Source of the DNA: Symbiodinium natans
Lineage: Eukaryota; Sar; Dinophyceae; Suessiales; Symbiodiniaceae
Reading direction: 5' to 3'
Length of the DNA stretch: 52,203 nucleotides
NCBI GenBank assembly: GCA_905221605.1
Contig: CAJNDS010000910.1
Coordinates: 1 to 52,203 of the forward strand
How positions within the stretch are numbered: position 1 is the first letter of the stretch; every line of letters starts with the position of its first letter. The translations under genes were made by a program, and so were the position numbers. The notes beneath the pieces are model-generated. The model was not told the origin of the DNA. It did not search any database and saw only the letters and a list, made by a program, of their open reading frames with translations. This document shows positions 9,601-18,207 of this stretch, one piece after another.

Positions 9601-12600
9601 CGTACCATTTGCAAGCACGATTATGGTGAAACGCTTGAGACCGAAGCGCAAAGGTGACCGTTTGTGGACGTTCGGAGTGTTCCTCGGCAAGACTGAATCT
9701 GGAATGTGGCTTACTTTCCAGAGCGATGGCATTCACGCATCAAGAAGTGCGAGACCAGTTGGTGAAGCTTACGACGCGAAGGCCATCAGCAGCGTGAACG
9801 TTTTCACTTGGTCGATCAAGAACAACACACTTGGCAGCCGAGTACTACCTCAGAAAAGATTGGTTTCTCCGCAGATTGTTCTTCCAGCAGTTGCAGCAGG
9901 TGAAGAACGAAAGAGCCTTGAAGATGAAGTTGCAGACGAAGCCGCCTCTGATCCTCCAACAAGTGATGAGGAGAAAGCAAGGAGAGATGCAGAAGGAATG
10001 CTTGAAGAGTTCGAGCTTGTTCATGATGAGCATGATCCTCTGGCAGATATGGTTTCCGAGCACGAAGATGAAGGAGGAGAAGTTCCTGAAGAAGCAAAGA
10101 TGGATCGAGAAAGCAGACCAGACTTTGAATGTGTTGGTTCACCAAGCAAGATTCCAAGAACAAGAGTTGAGCTTCCCAGGTTTGGACCTGGAGCATCGTC
10201 TTCGGTGATGAGAGCAGAAAGAATGCCCGACAATGATGAGAGGTCGGACGAAGAAGAAGATTGCTTTGCAGGCAGTGAAGCTGGTGACTTTGAGACAGAA
10301 GATGAATGGAGCGATGAAGAGCAACAAGAAGAAGTTCAAGTCCTTCCAGAAAGTTTCTTCTCAGAGGAAGCAGGACCTCCTCAACTCGCAGAAGAAGACC
10401 TCGAGATCTTTGACGATGCCGCAGCAGGAAAAGAAGTTTCCAGATTGACAAAGATGGGTGTCATAGAAGAGGTGCCCATGGAGCAAGAAGAGAGCAAAGA
10501 AGTTGTTTGGTTGACAACAAAGCTGGTTTTCGACTGGAGATTTCGGGAGTCAGAAAACGTCATCTGCGAGAACGAGATCCCTGAAGGGCAACAAGAAGTT
10601 CCTCATGAAGCCCTGAAGCCACGAAGATGTTGGCAGAGAAGAGCAAGGCTGGTAGCAAGAGAGTATAACAACTCGAAGCGAGAAGATGTGTTCAGCCCAG
10701 CTACCTCTCCGTCGTTGACGAAGCTGATTCCAATTTTGGCATTGGCAAATCGATGGAGTATTTGGTCGCTTGACATCAAAGATGCATTTTTGCAGGTTCC
10801 CCAGAAGAGACCTGTACACTGCAAGATTCCACGAGGAAAAGGAAGTCAAGCAGTACACGGAATGGAAGCCAAATGCTGGCGTCTTGGTCGTGTCCTTCCT
10901 GGACAAAGAGATGCTAGTCTTCTGTGGAGCGAATTTTGCGCAGAACTTTTGCAGCAAGAAGGCTATGAGAAAAGCATCGCGAACCCAGCGTTGTTTCGCT
11001 TGATCAAGAACGGCAAGGTCGTATCCGTTTGCATCGTACATGTCGATGACCTTCAAGTAGCAGGAAAAGCAGCAGTGGTGAAGCCCGTCCTCGAAGCTTT
11101 AGCGAAGAAGGTGAAGCTACAAGTAGAAGGACCTTTTCTGACAGAAGAAGATTATCGCAATGGATTTTCCAAGCAGTCTGTGCGTTTTCTCAAGAGAAGG
11201 TATAGCTATGAAGACGGAAAGTTGTTTGTCCGCCCTGACACCAAGTATGTCACCAAGCTCCTTGAAAAGCTACGCCTTGGATCGAGAAGAGAGAAAGCTA
11301 CCCCTGCAGCAGGAAATGTGCAGAACACCGATGAGACAAAAGAGCTGGACGAGAACAAGAAGAATGTGTACCGAAGTTGTGTCGGTATACTGCTATATCT
11401 TGCCCAAGATCGTCCTGACATCCAGTATGCAGTCCGAAATTTGGCAACTGGAATGAAGGCTCCTACGCAGAAGAAGCAGAAAGAGCTCGAGCATTGCGCG
11501 TTGTATCTGAAGAAGACTGCAGGCTATGCGGTTTGCTACACAGCAGGGAGACCTGGAACGGCAACCTTGCAAAGAAACAAGAATTTGGAGCAAGATTCCG
11601 AGAATGAGAACGAGAAGAGCATCGAGAGTGGCAGTCACCTGGTCGAAGTATTTTCTGACGCCGACTGGGCCGGCAACAAGAGCAGCCGGAAATCTGTATC
11701 AGGAGGAGTCATCTTCCTGGACGGCCAGTATGCGTTTTCTTACTCAAGAACGCAGAAAACTGTGGCACTTTCCAGTGGCGAGTCCGAGTACTACGCACTC
11801 ACTGGTGCTGTCGCAGAAGGAATTGGCATTCGAGAAGCCGTAGAGTTCCTTTCTGGCAAAGCAGCGCGAATGAAGGCGTACACAGACAGCAGTGCAGCAC
11901 GTGGCATTGTGCATCGGCAAGGTGTTGGTCGTATCAAGCACTTAGCAACGAGAATGCTCTGGTTGCAAGAAGTTACCAGAAACGGCCTATGCAGCGTGAA
12001 GGCAGTGAGCACTGTTTTCAACCCTGCCGACTTAGGGACCAAGCCCCTCAACGCATCGAGAATGAAGCTACTTTTGAACATCCTTCAAGTTCATGATGAT
12101 CGAGAAGCAATCGGTCGTGAAGAACGAATGGCCGCAGAGAGCACAGCTACAGTCAGAAGATTGACAAAGGTATCCGGAAGCAGACTTGGTTTGACGTTAT
12201 TGTCAGCTTTTGGTTTTGCAGTTGAATCTGCAGGTCAGCAAGAAGGAGATTTTGTAGCACGAAGATATTTTTGCATGCAGTTGATGAGTTTTGTGTTTGG
12301 TCCGTTTTCTACAGCTCAAGAGCCACCTCAAGAACTTCAAGAAGTTGAACAAGAAGTTTTACATGGTCAAAGCAGCAACAGCAGCATGAAGTTTTCACAC
12401 GTTTTCACGAGCATGCCTGAGCTTGAGATGTTCGTGCCCGTGTGCATGGCTGTGATTGTTGTTCTGGTGACGATCATTGTCTACTTGGCAGTGAACCAGA
12501 AGAAAGAGAAGAAGGGTGAGAAAGAAGAGAAGCCCAAAGAAGAGAAGCCTGAAGGTGAAGTCACAAAGAAGAAAGAAGAAGAAGACAAAGAGAAGAGCTC

Positions 12601-13591
12601 GCAAGGTGTCCTCGAAGACGACGAGACCGTGAAGATGAAGTTCGACGAGCTGATCGCGAAGATGGAGAAGCAAGAACGTGCCTTGGAGAAAGAAAAGTTG
12701 AAGAGAGAAGAAGCAGAAGAGAAGGCGAAGGAAGCAGAAGAAGATCGTGACCAAGCATTTGTTATGAAGGCGAAGGTGGTTGCGAAGTTCAGTGAAGCTG
12801 AAGCAGAGAAGAAAGCTCTGGAGAAAGAGAAAGAAGATCTAGAGAAGCAGAAAGAAGTTTACAAGCAAGATGCCAAAGAGGTGAGAGAGCAGTTGAAGAA
12901 GGACTACGACATGATCACGAAGCACATGAAGAAAGAAGCAGAGGAGAGAAAGAGAGAAGCAGAAGAGCTAGAAACAGCAGAACAAAGAAGAGAGGAGGAA
13001 GACAGGATCAATGCAGAGATCAGGAAAGCCAACGAGGAGAAGATTGAAGCAGCAGAACGACAAAGGAGGAAAGAGGAGACAGACAAGAAAGCCGAAGCAA
13101 TGAGACAAAAGGAGCAGGCAAAGAAGGCCCAGGAGGAGAAAGAGGCCCAGGAGAAGGCAGCACAGGAAAGGAAAGCACAGGAGGAGAAGGAAGCACAGGA
13201 AAGGAAAGCACAAGAGGAGAAGAAGAAGGCAAAGGAGAAGAAGGCACAAGAGGAGAAGGAAGCACAAGAAAGGAAGGCCCAAGAGGAGAAGGAAGCACAA
13301 GAGAGGAAAGCACAGGAAGAGAAGGAAGCACAGGAAAGGAAAGCACAAGAGGAGAAGGAAGCACAGGAGAAGGAAGATGAAAGGAACGAGGCAATCGCGA
13401 AGGAGAAGGCGAAGAAGCAAAGAGCAAAGCTAGAGGCCTATGAGGAAATGAGAAGAAAGGAGCAGGAAGCCCAAGAAGCGACGAAGGAAGAGAAGGAGAA
13501 GGCAAAGAAGGAGTTGAAGGAAGCACAGGAACGAAAGACACAAGCGGAGATTGAGGCAGAGAAGGAAAGAGCAAGGAATGAAGGAGATTGA
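6614..13591 (+). CDS. pol: Copia Pol polyprotein (PR-IN-RT-RH) with a C-terminal membrane/coiled-coil extension
   Basis: This 2325-codon frame contains, in order: the end of Gag; a KGKG/RGRG-rich nucleic-acid-binding region (about residues 55-135); a CCHC zinc knuckle CHYCGKPGHFEAQC (~138-151); aspartic protease VILDSGADVSLIPL (~300); integrase with zinc finger HNLTHLPFAGWCEHC (~776) and D-D-E at about 822, 886 and 926; reverse transcriptase with SLDIKDAFLQVP (~1385) and HVDD (~1473, replacing YVDD); and RNase H with SDADWAG, SSGESEYYAL and YTDSSAARG (~1677-1757). After RNase H comes a ~520-residue extension: one strong membrane span near 1940-1960, then a highly charged Lys/Glu coiled coil whose AQEEKEAQERK-type repeats lie near 2170-2260. 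No stop interrupts 7 kb, so the copy is young. The start codon at 6614 is nominal; the true product is a Gag-Pol fusion. Confidence 0.92.
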   Translation: MLLNLRDDTKYSSLRQFLLSYEQNTRWTTTDLINAGNDHGGQADMDVSNVNKDDRKRPWRSKGKGKGKFSKGKGKGKGKWRKGKSKGKGKYGNDYGYNSKGRGRGKGRGRGRGRFGRGKGFGRGFGKGRGKGSFGPQCCHYCGKPGHFEAQCRQKQRDFGDVRNVNDDQQSTTAASSTAAPSTSSTTNVTSVSRNQAKTVRQISMIHIGDPPQQYPEVFEVDTEAEEELEIDYFGRVLRVEEFQLSDAEQEEEEHEHQEEDDPLMLWWKDGCEHEEDCNLCVRAVQESFYESSPVYEKIEVILDSGADVSLIPLWLGKEGVPVKKKNDSGIRDAQGRKIPVKGKRAINLTMFSSKQEAVKMQECFIVANVVNPLLAVGKLLKNGWEIVKKDDGLMLSDGMSDIPVHYHKNSLATYAYLQAGKRYESEAYVNLEQEHVRTVIQLNSHIADAARKQEPGWHDTDSIVVVHYSPAQSKYKDPTDMYRTEDFPYRSTMIKTEDGTWKAVEVCKKYAQKMDPFEDISAGGEFEVVTALSSRVIPLNVLGIPLKKDERQEQEARTSDTWSIEKAGTELVRYHNTPRTHKFNPENVAGMPTDIENLTSWRYTIGECVYATNLYEDEDDWSRDTEPPEEAFALPWYGQTRFRLKEPVREDRRSSAQEQEAKRQKLEEEKKSFLPEDVQMEEAPRGEVERDSLVFTYDGYEYSKNSSVQILRQLCREFEVPSSGSKEQMLKRLSRAAQEREAADSLALGRRQYEAQVAPLMRKREERPNEQEVMLHNLTHLPFAGWCEHCVATRAKENQHRKSELTRSPAEESSKSTLCFDFAYTSTSSSEAQPMVTLIANDAWSKWFVAVPVARRGGADALRHMTEALTTATLQLGYSEINVKADNEGVCRSLKIALQKMRGAHGLSTTLLSSVPHDHESNGLAERAVQTVRRHANCILDEVRVKTELPLSHEHPLMSWAMRHSAWLLNRFHRSSATGKTPYEFMTGQPYRGELVPFASTIMVKRLRPKRKGDRLWTFGVFLGKTESGMWLTFQSDGIHASRSARPVGEAYDAKAISSVNVFTWSIKNNTLGSRVLPQKRLVSPQIVLPAVAAGEERKSLEDEVADEAASDPPTSDEEKARRDAEGMLEEFELVHDEHDPLADMVSEHEDEGGEVPEEAKMDRESRPDFECVGSPSKIPRTRVELPRFGPGASSSVMRAERMPDNDERSDEEEDCFAGSEAGDFETEDEWSDEEQQEEVQVLPESFFSEEAGPPQLAEEDLEIFDDAAAGKEVSRLTKMGVIEEVPMEQEESKEVVWLTTKLVFDWRFRESENVICENEIPEGQQEVPHEALKPRRCWQRRARLVAREYNNSKREDVFSPATSPSLTKLIPILALANRWSIWSLDIKDAFLQVPQKRPVHCKIPRGKGSQAVHGMEAKCWRLGRVLPGQRDASLLWSEFCAELLQQEGYEKSIANPALFRLIKNGKVVSVCIVHVDDLQVAGKAAVVKPVLEALAKKVKLQVEGPFLTEEDYRNGFSKQSVRFLKRRYSYEDGKLFVRPDTKYVTKLLEKLRLGSRREKATPAAGNVQNTDETKELDENKKNVYRSCVGILLYLAQDRPDIQYAVRNLATGMKAPTQKKQKELEHCALYLKKTAGYAVCYTAGRPGTATLQRNKNLEQDSENENEKSIESGSHLVEVFSDADWAGNKSSRKSVSGGVIFLDGQYAFSYSRTQKTVALSSGESEYYALTGAVAEGIGIREAVEFLSGKAARMKAYTDSSAARGIVHRQGVGRIKHLATRMLWLQEVTRNGLCSVKAVSTVFNPADLGTKPLNASRMKLLLNILQVHDDREAIGREERMAAESTATVRRLTKVSGSRLGLTLLSAFGFAVESAGQQEGDFVARRYFCMQLMSFVFGPFSTAQEPPQELQEVEQEVLHGQSSNSSMKFSHVFTSMPELEMFVPVCMAVIVVLVTIIVYLAVNQKKEKKGEKEEKPKEEKPEGEVTKKKEEEDKEKSSQGVLEDDETVKMKFDELIAKMEKQERALEKEKLKREEAEEKAKEAEEDRDQAFVMKAKVVAKFSEAEAEKKALEKEKEDLEKQKEVYKQDAKEVREQLKKDYDMITKHMKKEAEERKREAEELETAEQRREEEDRINAEIRKANEEKIEAAERQRRKEETDKKAEAMRQKEQAKKAQEEKEAQEKAAQERKAQEEKEAQERKAQEEKKKAKEKKAQEEKEAQERKAQEEKEAQERKAQEEKEAQERKAQEEKEAQEKEDERNEAIAKEKAKKQRAKLEAYEEMRRKEQEAQEATKEEKEKAKKELKEAQERKTQAEIEAEKERARNEGD

Positions 13592-14336
13592 AGTCGTTGA
13601 AGTTGAAGATTCAGGATCTGAAGATGAAAAGCCCACACTAGGAGCAGAAGGAAAGAAGGATGCAGAAGGCAATGTGTGGCAGATCCACAAAGGAGCATTG
13701 TGGGTCAGGATCAAAGGCCAGTGGTATGATCCAAACTGGTGGACAAAGAAAGGATACACGCCACCGCCCGACGTTGCAGAGTCGAGCGAAGAAGGAAAAG
13801 AAGAAGGAGGAGCAGCAGGAACAGAAGAAGAGAGAAAGGAGAAAGAAGAAGAGCAGTACCGAGAACCACCGCAGAGAGGAGAGAAAGGTAGCAAGAACAC
13901 AAAGGGCAAATGGAATGTGGTCACGTTTACAGATTGTGGTTGGATTTGGGAGTACTGCAAAGACACGAATGAGTATCGAGCAATTCGGCTTGATCAGAAA
14001 GGATCAGCGCAGGTGAAAGGAGCGCGAATCAAAGGTGCCGAAGACTGGAACCTCGTGACCAAGCACTTCAAGAAGACAGGAAGGTGGGAGAGCCCCACAG
14101 AAATAAGAAGAGAGAGAGATGAGCCGCAGCAGCAAGAAGGACGAGGCCGAAGAGAACGAGAGCAAGAAGACTGGCAGCAAGAAAGTTGGCACCAGCAGCA
14201 GGACTGGTACGCCGACGACGGTTGGAGCCAGAGCTACTGGGAGCCAGACTACGCCTACTACCACTACGCCCCAAAGGGGAAGTACCAAGGCAAAGGGAAA
14301 TGGAAGTATGGTGGTGGAGGCAAGAAAGGCTGGTGA
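13578..14336 (+). CDS. Third retrotransposon ORF: acidic then W/Y/Q-rich protein
   Basis: It starts at an ATG (13578) overlapping the end of Pol by 14 bases in the +1 frame relative to Pol (ATGAAGGAGATTGA). The product, about 252 residues, begins acidic (EIEVVEVEDSGSEDE). It then carries two Trp-rich stretches (VWQIHKGALWVRIKGQWYDPNWW and, later, TDCGWIWEYCKDTNEYRAI), an Arg/Glu/Gln region and a C-terminus dominated by Trp, Tyr, Asp and Gly ending KGKGKWKYGGGGKKGW. The basic Gly-rich tail resembles the nucleic-acid-binding part of Pol. It may be a separate protein reached by reinitiation, or the end of a longer polyprotein joined by frameshifting. No known family is recognised. Confidence 0.65.
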   Translation: MKEIEVVEVEDSGSEDEKPTLGAEGKKDAEGNVWQIHKGALWVRIKGQWYDPNWWTKKGYTPPPDVAESSEEGKEEGGAAGTEEERKEKEEEQYREPPQRGEKGSKNTKGKWNVVTFTDCGWIWEYCKDTNEYRAIRLDQKGSAQVKGARIKGAEDWNLVTKHFKKTGRWESPTEIRRERDEPQQQEGRGRREREQEDWQQESWHQQQDWYADDGWSQSYWEPDYAYYHYAPKGKYQGKGKWKYGGGGKKGW

Positions 14337-14911
14337 AAAGAAGAAGCCAGCAAGAAGCATCGAGAAGGGTGACGACTGAACGCAGCGTGAAGCATGTATA
14401 GATTTTCTGAAGCTGTGTACATAGAAGTTCGAGCACCCCGAACATTGCACGAAGTACAAAGTAGGTACAACGAATGTTTTTGAATAAGCAAGGACCCCAA
14501 TACGCCTTGTGATATTCACACGAGTTTCACCAAGAAGAAAGTAGTTTCACGAAGAGTTTCACGAAGCAGGACTAGGAGTGTAAGGTGCAGCCAGGTAGAG
14601 GCAAGAACAGTTGAAGAAAGAAGATGGTTAGGTAAAAGAGAAGACCACACAAGAGCCATAGGCTGGCCAAAGGGCTGAGACTCACAAGATGAGGACTCTA
14701 AGACAAGCCCGTGTAACTAGAAATTCGAGGTTAGGAGTTTATGCATGTTTCAAGAAACAAAGCAGAAAGAACTGGGTAAAAGACCTTGGACTAGAGGAGA
14801 CGAATGTCCCCAGTTCAGTACACTTGAAGTCCGAAACAGCTCTTCGTCTTTTGGCACAGCAGTGAGAATCACTGCAGGAAAGAGAACGCCCTAAAGCCTT
14901 CGATCTGTTCC
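14337..14911 (+). other. 3' non-coding region of the retrotransposon
   Basis: No frame of note. The sequence contains short direct repeats around 14518-14570 (acgagtttcac, gtagtttcacgaag, gagtttcacgaag) and is otherwise unremarkable. It separates the third ORF from the polypurine tract. Confidence 0.6.
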
Positions 14912-14920
14912 GAGGCGGGG
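14912..14920 (+). other. Polypurine tract
   Basis: gaggcgggg, immediately upstream of the 3' LTR, is the expected primer site for plus-strand DNA synthesis. It contains one C, so it is imperfect. Confidence 0.6.
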
Positions 14921-15107
14921 TGTTAAGTGTACAGCATGTATCCAGGTACAGTGAATGGGTGCAGTAGGAAAGACACCAAATGCCCTAAGGCATGTTGAGT
15001 CTGAGCAGAACGAGTTTGACACCGGAGGCTTAGGCTCAAGAAAAGTTGTTTTGCCTTTAGAGCGTGGTAGGAAAAGTGAGCCATGATGTTTACCACGTTT
15101 TTCAACA
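14921..15107 (+). repeat. 3' LTR
   Basis: 187 bases from tgttaagtgtac to ttcaaca, the same as the 5' LTR except that 13 bases (agtcgaaagcgag) are missing after ggctcaag at 15040. Otherwise no substitution was seen by eye, which dates the insertion as very recent. Confidence 0.92.
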
Positions 15108-15112
15108 GGCCC
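15108..15112. repeat. Target-site duplication, right copy (ggccc)
   Basis: Matches 4221-4225. On the minus strand these bases are part of the Gly-Pro codons that begin the ATPase P-loop. Confidence 0.9.
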
Positions 15113-15208
15113 AAGAAAAATGCCCGTGCAGGGCACCTGGGGCACGATCGGGTCACGGGGCTGCTTCGAGGTATAGTCCGGGTTTGGGAACACCCGCACC
15201 TTCCCCAT
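15108..15208 (-). pseudogene. A32-like packaging ATPase, N-terminal 34 codons
   Basis: From an ATG at 15206-15208 the minus frame reads MGKVRVFPNPDYTSK and reaches the hydrophobic strand TGIFLGP at the LTR border, which is the first half of Walker A. Its continuation is at 4220 and below, across the retrotransposon. The N-terminal strand before the P-loop has the length expected for A32-like ATPases, and the whole gene would encode about 316 residues. Confidence 0.75.
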
Positions 15209-15414
15209 GGCTTTTTCTGGGTCCGCGCGGCTTGCTGCTGGTCGCGCGCGGTCTGGTCCACCGCGGCGGCCAGCTCGTCGCAGAGTCGAGGCGGGATACT
15301 GTACAGCTGCTCCTGGGTCTGCTTGCCGCTCCGTCCGGCGGTCGTCCCCCGCTGCGCGGCTTCGGGGTGGTGGGTGCCTTCGAAGGCCTCGCAGCGCTGG
15401 CCCTTGAGGCACAT
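15209..15414 (-). pseudogene. Unassigned GC-rich coding fragment upstream of the ATPase
   Basis: A minus frame from the ATG at 15412-15414 (MCLKGQRCEAFEGTHHPEA) through YSIPPRLCDELAAAVDQTA has strong GC third-position bias, but it is in a different frame from the ATPase start it runs into. The Cys/His-rich opening followed by Y-x-x-P-x-x-x-C-x-x-L is loosely like a segment between Gag and protease in dinoflagellate retroelements; that likeness is weak. It may be an older insertion remnant, or the frameshifted N-terminus of the viral gene. It sits head to head with the replication gene on the plus strand. Confidence 0.3.
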
Positions 15415-15434
15415 GGTCTCAGAGGGCTCCCAGG

Positions 15435-18172
15435 GCAGGGAACGACTTCCACACCATCTGCGGCAAGGGCTGGGAGACCAAGGGGGTGAGCCCCCAGGAG
15501 ATCCGGGCCTTCTGCGTGTGGAGGGCCCCCATGTTCTTCGTGAGCTGCAACGGGCGGCTCCTGGACGCCTACCAGCCGATGGAGAAAGAGGCGCGGGCCG
15601 TGGCCTTCACGGCGTGGGAGGGCCACGCCTTCTTCTACAAGAACGCCCGCAGCGTCTACCAGTGCGATGACGCGGACCGCCTCTGCCCCAAATCTAGGGC
15701 GGAGCGCCGGGAGAGCGCCGTGCCGGAGTTTTCCGAGTGGCGGGAGTGGGACGGGCAGCTGCGACCCGGGCACTTCTGGACCGCCGATCTTAGGGCGGCG
15801 CGGGGGCAGCTCATGGCGCAGGGCCACAGCCCCAAGGTGGCCATGCGCAGCCTCTGTGAGTGGAGCCGCCTCCGGCTGCGGGCTGGCGACGAGGGTGACT
15901 GCGTCATCTGCGAGCTGCCGGAGGAGCACGGCGCCCTGCGAGCCTGGATGGAGCGCTTGGGGCTGAAGTACCGCGGGCAGAGGCTGGCCGCCGCCGCCAC
16001 CGAGGCACTCATGCACCTCCTGAAGGCCCAGCGGGAGCTCCCCCAGCAAAGAGAGCAGATCCTGCAGGCGCAGGGCGGTCTGTGCAATCTCTGCGGCGCC
16101 CCCGTTGCTTTGGGCACGTGCGAGTTCGACCACGTGGTGCCGGTGCACCAGGCCTTCCGGGGGCAGATCCAGGAGTTCCAGGCGCTGTGTCTGGAGTGCC
16201 ACCGGCTCAAGACGAGCTTGGAGAACATGCAGGCGACCACGCTGGAGAGCCGCGTCTCGCGGCGGGTCTACGAGGCCTACGTGCAGTCCCCCAGGCTGCC
16301 GCCCCTTGTCTGCGCGCTGCAGAAGTGGAACGCGGAGCGCGTCTGCCACGGGGTGGACGTGGTGCGCTGCCGCAGAATGGCCTGGCGAATGCCAGGTTCC
16401 CCTTGCCCGTCTTCTGCCCGCTGGATTCGCTGCAGGAGGCGAGTGAGGGGCACCTGGCGGACCTCACCTACGTCAGGCTGCGCAGGGACGGCCGGATGGC
16501 CCTTCTCAACCGGCTGCCCTACGTGGGCGAGGGCTGGTACGCCAAGCCCGCCGCGGCCTACATGCTCGAGGCGGGCATCACCACTTGGGGGGACTTCGTC
16601 TGGAGCCTGGACGCCACGGCCCACGTGGAGCAGCGTTGCCTGGCCTGGGCGCTGGAGAAGATGGAGCGAGCCTGGGACGAGGAGCACATGGCCAAGCTGG
16701 CCGTCAACGCCCTCATCGGCCTCTGGGCCCGCAACGTGGACATCGTCTCCAGATGCGCACCTCGAACAACCAGCTCGACGGCCACGGCTGCCAGTACCGG
16801 CAGACCTTCGTGGACGCCGCGGGGGATCACGTCTTCGTCAGCCAGCTCTTCTCCAATGCCTCCCACCGGCCCGCCTGGGACTTCGTGATGGCCGCCGAGT
16901 ACTGCGCGGTGGCCCGCATCCGCCAGCACCTGGCCGAGGTGCCCCCGCGGTACCTGAAGTTCCTCAAGACGGACTGCCTCGGCTTCCAGGACCTTCCCAA
17001 GAAGTTCTGGCCGGCGGTGGAGCGCCTGGCGCTGCTCAAGCACCCCGACGGCACGCCCGTGTACCGCGTGAGCGAGGTGGAGCAGCTTCGGGGGCACCAC
17101 ACGGACCCGGAGATCCAGGCCTGGATGCCTGCGGCCGCTTCCTGGGAGTGGGTGGAGGACCCCGTGGCGCATTGCCTGCAAGGGAAGAGCCTGCTGCTCC
17201 AGGGCCTGCCCGGCACCGGCAAGACGCACCTGGCGCGGCGCATCGTGCAGCGCCTGAGGGAGGCGGGGGACGTGGTGCAGCTGGTGTCGAAGACCCACTC
17301 CTCGGCCCAGAACCTCGGCATGGGCGCCCAGACCGCGGACCACTGGGTGCGGCGCACGGTGCGCAACGGCCGCTGCAGGCTCGACTGGCTCTGCGTCGAG
17401 GAGGTCACCCAGCTGGACGCCGGGCTGTGGGCGGACGTGGCCTGCGTGGCCATGGACAAGTCCGCGCGCTTCCTGCTCATGGGCGACTTCCGCCAGCTGC
17501 GGGCCGTGATGGACAGCTTCGCGGGGGCCAGGGTGGAGCGGAGGCTGAAGGACAGCGACCTGCTGCGGGACCTGGCTGCGGGCTACTACCACGAGCTTTC
17601 AGAGAACCAGCGGTCCGACGAGCGCATCTTCCGCTTCATCGGCTGGCTGCGGGTCGGCGAGCCCGAGGAGGTGCCCCTGGCCGAGGCCATCAGGGTGGCC
17701 CGCAGGGAGTTCCCCCGGCGGCCCGGCGAGCACCCCGACGTGTGCCTGGTGATCTCCCACGCCCACAGGGTGCAGATCAACGAGCGGGAGAACCGCCGGC
17801 TCGCGCCGCCCGACGCGGTGCTGATCGCACGCCTCCCCGGGCGCGCCCACCACCAACTCGCCGCAGAGCATGCGAGTCTGGCCCGGCCTGAGGCTCGTGG
17901 GCGCCGGCGGCAAGGTGCCCCGCGGCGTCTTCGTGACCGTCGCGGAGGTGGGCGCCGAAAAGGTGACGCTGGACGGCGGGCAGCAGTTCTCGCACGCGGA
18001 GCTGCTGCGGCAGACGCGCCTGTGCCACGCCATCACCGACGCCAGCTGCCAGGGGCTGACCCTCCGCGGCCACGTCTGGCTCTGCGACGCGGGCACGCAG
18101 CACTTCAACCTGCGGCATCTGTACGTGGGCGCCAGCAGGGCCACGAGCAGCGAGCTGCTCGCGGTGCTGTGA
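15435..18172 (+). pseudogene. HNH nuclease - PolB-like - SF1 helicase fusion of the endogenous virus, three frameshifts
   Basis: The frame is open from about 15411. The first segment (to ~16385) has a conserved-looking N-terminal region (FHTICGKGWETKGVSPQEIRAF) and an HNH/zinc unit: CNLCGAP...CEFDHVVPVH...CLECHRLKT. After a shift near 16385 comes a polymerase-like part with KLAVNALIG, resembling motif B (K-x3-N-S-x-Y-G) of family B polymerases. After a second shift near 16752 comes YLKFLKTDCLGF, in the place of motif C. It is followed by a Pif1/RecD-like helicase: Walker A GLPGTGKTHLARR, Walker B WLCVEEVTQLD, LMGDFRQLRAV, NQRSDERI. After a third shift near 17828 come ASCQGLTLRG and the C-terminal YVGASRATSSELLAVL, ending at 18172. 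The parts are replication functions expected together in Polinton-like viruses. The 7-kb intact Pol nearby argues that the shifts are decay, not sequencing error. Confidence 0.72.
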
Positions 18173-18207
18173 AGGGTGGGCCGAACTTCTCGCCAGCGGA
18201 AAAGGGT

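Larger units (their letters stand above)
4221..15112 (+). mobile_element. Complete large Ty1/Copia LTR retrotransposon with target-site duplication
   Basis: The element occupies 4226-15107. It has a 200-bp 5' LTR, primer-binding site, Gag-type ORF, Pol with domain order protease-integrase-RT-RNase H (Copia order), a third ORF, a short polypurine tract and a 187-bp 3' LTR. The LTRs begin TG and end CA and are identical apart from one 13-bp indel, so insertion is recent. Internal length of ~10.5 kb is about twice a usual Copia element, because of extra coding at both ends of the polyprotein. Base composition is near 48% GC against 65-70% in the viral host sequence, so the borders are sharp. A 14-bp tandem duplication at 6582-6609 breaks the Gag-Pol frame in this copy. 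Confidence 0.93.

Noticed and set aside
12500-13574. Minus-strand Leu/Ser/Pro-rich ORFs within the retrotransposon
   Set aside because: They are antisense to the Lys/Glu coiled coil of Pol; stop codons are rare there because of the repeated AAG/GAG codons.
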